From Elusimicrobiota bacterium (lineage in GTDB: Bacteria; Elusimicrobiota; Elusimicrobia; UBA1565; UBA9628), in NCBI GenBank assembly GCA_028869495.1, contig JAGWRY010000248.1:1-18273 (forward strand): a DNA stretch of 18,273 nucleotides, in the 5' to 3' direction. A program made the translations under genes and the position numbers. The first letter of the stretch is position 1. Each line of letters starts with the position of its first letter. Shown piece by piece: positions 17,853-18,273 of the stretch. Under the pieces are notes generated by a model. It searched no databases. It was given only the letters and a program-made list of their open reading frames with translations, and was not told the origin of the DNA.

Positions 17853-18273
17853 GCGCCCCGCCCGCCTTCGCGCCGCGGCGCATCCTGGCGGCCAGCGACC
17901 TGAGCCCGGCTTCCGAGGCCGCGATGCGCTGGGCGGCCCTGCTGGCCGGCTCGTTCGACGCGAAGCTGGGCGTCGTGCACGCCCACCACGTCGAGTTCCC
18001 GCCCTACTTCAGCCCCGCGCAGATCAAGACCATCCTGCGCGAGACGGCGGCCGCGCAGAAGCGCGCGCGGACCCACGTCGCCGAGTGGTTCCAGGCGGTC
18101 TGCGGCTGTCCGGCCGAGGCCTTGATCTCCGACGATTACGCGATCGACGCCGTCCTGCGGACGAGCCGGAGCTGGAAGGCCGACCTGCTCGTGCTGGGGA
18201 CCCACGGACGCACGGGCGTCGGCCGCCTGTGGTTCGGCTCGGTGGCCGCGGGCGCGGTCCGGCGCAGCCCGCG
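17849..18273 (+). CDS. Universal stress protein (UspA family), cut by window end
   Basis: The first 141 residues of a Usp-domain protein; the frame is open at the window edge. RILAASDLSPASEAAMRWAA begins the fold with Asp17, and VVHAHHVEF follows. The ATP-binding loop is complete: G117-x2-G120-x9-G130-S131 in GTHGRTGVGRLWFGSVA, so it is predicted to bind ATP. The domain is nearly complete, but a second Usp domain beyond the edge is possible. The ATG overlaps the DUF2892 stop by 4 bases, linking a cytoplasmic stress protein to the tolC/RND operon. Its exact role is unknown. Confidence 0.92.
   Translation, partial: MSAPPAFAPRRILAASDLSPASEAAMRWAALLAGSFDAKLGVVHAHHVEFPPYFSPAQIKTILRETAAAQKRARTHVAEWFQAVCGCPAEALISDDYAIDAVLRTSRSWKADLLVLGTHGRTGVGRLWFGSVAAGAVRRSP

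Overview
This is an 18.3 kb stretch of very GC-rich bacterial chromosome, densely coded, with frequent GTG and TTG starts. A lipobox, an outer-membrane barrel-like protein, a TolC-type channel and an RND pump point to a diderm (Gram-negative-type) organism. Nothing fixes the phylum. The mix would suit a high-GC environmental lineage such as Elusimicrobiota, Acidobacteria or a deltaproteobacterial group, but that is a guess from general style. No rRNA, tRNA, CRISPR array, transposase or integrase gene was seen.

Layout. (1) 1-698: a lone XRE-type regulator gene on the plus strand, preceded by a short perfect dyad and followed by a conspicuously AT-rich long inverted repeat. (2) 699-9333, minus strand: nine genes in an unbroken chain, each overlapping the next by 1 or 4 bases. 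In transcription order they are a LysR regulator, a GT2 glycosyltransferase, a GT-C-like membrane protein, a WecA/MraY-type sugar-1-phosphate transferase, a UDP-galactopyranose-mutase-like FAD enzyme, a small lipoprotein, a DnaQ-type exonuclease, queC and queE. The first part looks like lipid-linked glycan assembly; the last two genes make the queuosine/deazaguanine precursor preQ0. (3) 9334-9395: an AT-rich divergent promoter with repeated TATAG/CTATA motifs, then a predicted outer-membrane protein gene reading right. (4) 10325-13092: a DUF2892 membrane protein gene on the minus strand, a shared divergent promoter built on a 22-bp dyad, and on the plus strand an ECF sigma factor (apparently leaderless), a ZAS-type anti-sigma factor, a sulfide:quinone oxidoreductase (SQR) with its redox cysteines, and a 56-residue basic protein. 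(5) 13130-18273: tolC-like, RND permease, a second DUF2892 protein and a UspA protein that runs off the window; the last four genes overlap by 4 bases at each junction.

Most interesting reading: regions 4 and 5 form a candidate sulfur-stress module. A sigma/anti-sigma pair with a cysteine-based zinc site could sense oxidants or sulfane sulfur, SQR would oxidise sulfide to polysulfide or persulfide, and an RND/TolC pump with DUF2892 partners could export a product. The individual families are well supported by motifs; the joint function is inference from gene order. Other points are the long AT-rich palindrome at 573-682, the missing periplasmic adaptor gene between tolC and the RND gene, and a leaderless sigma-factor start inside a dyad promoter.
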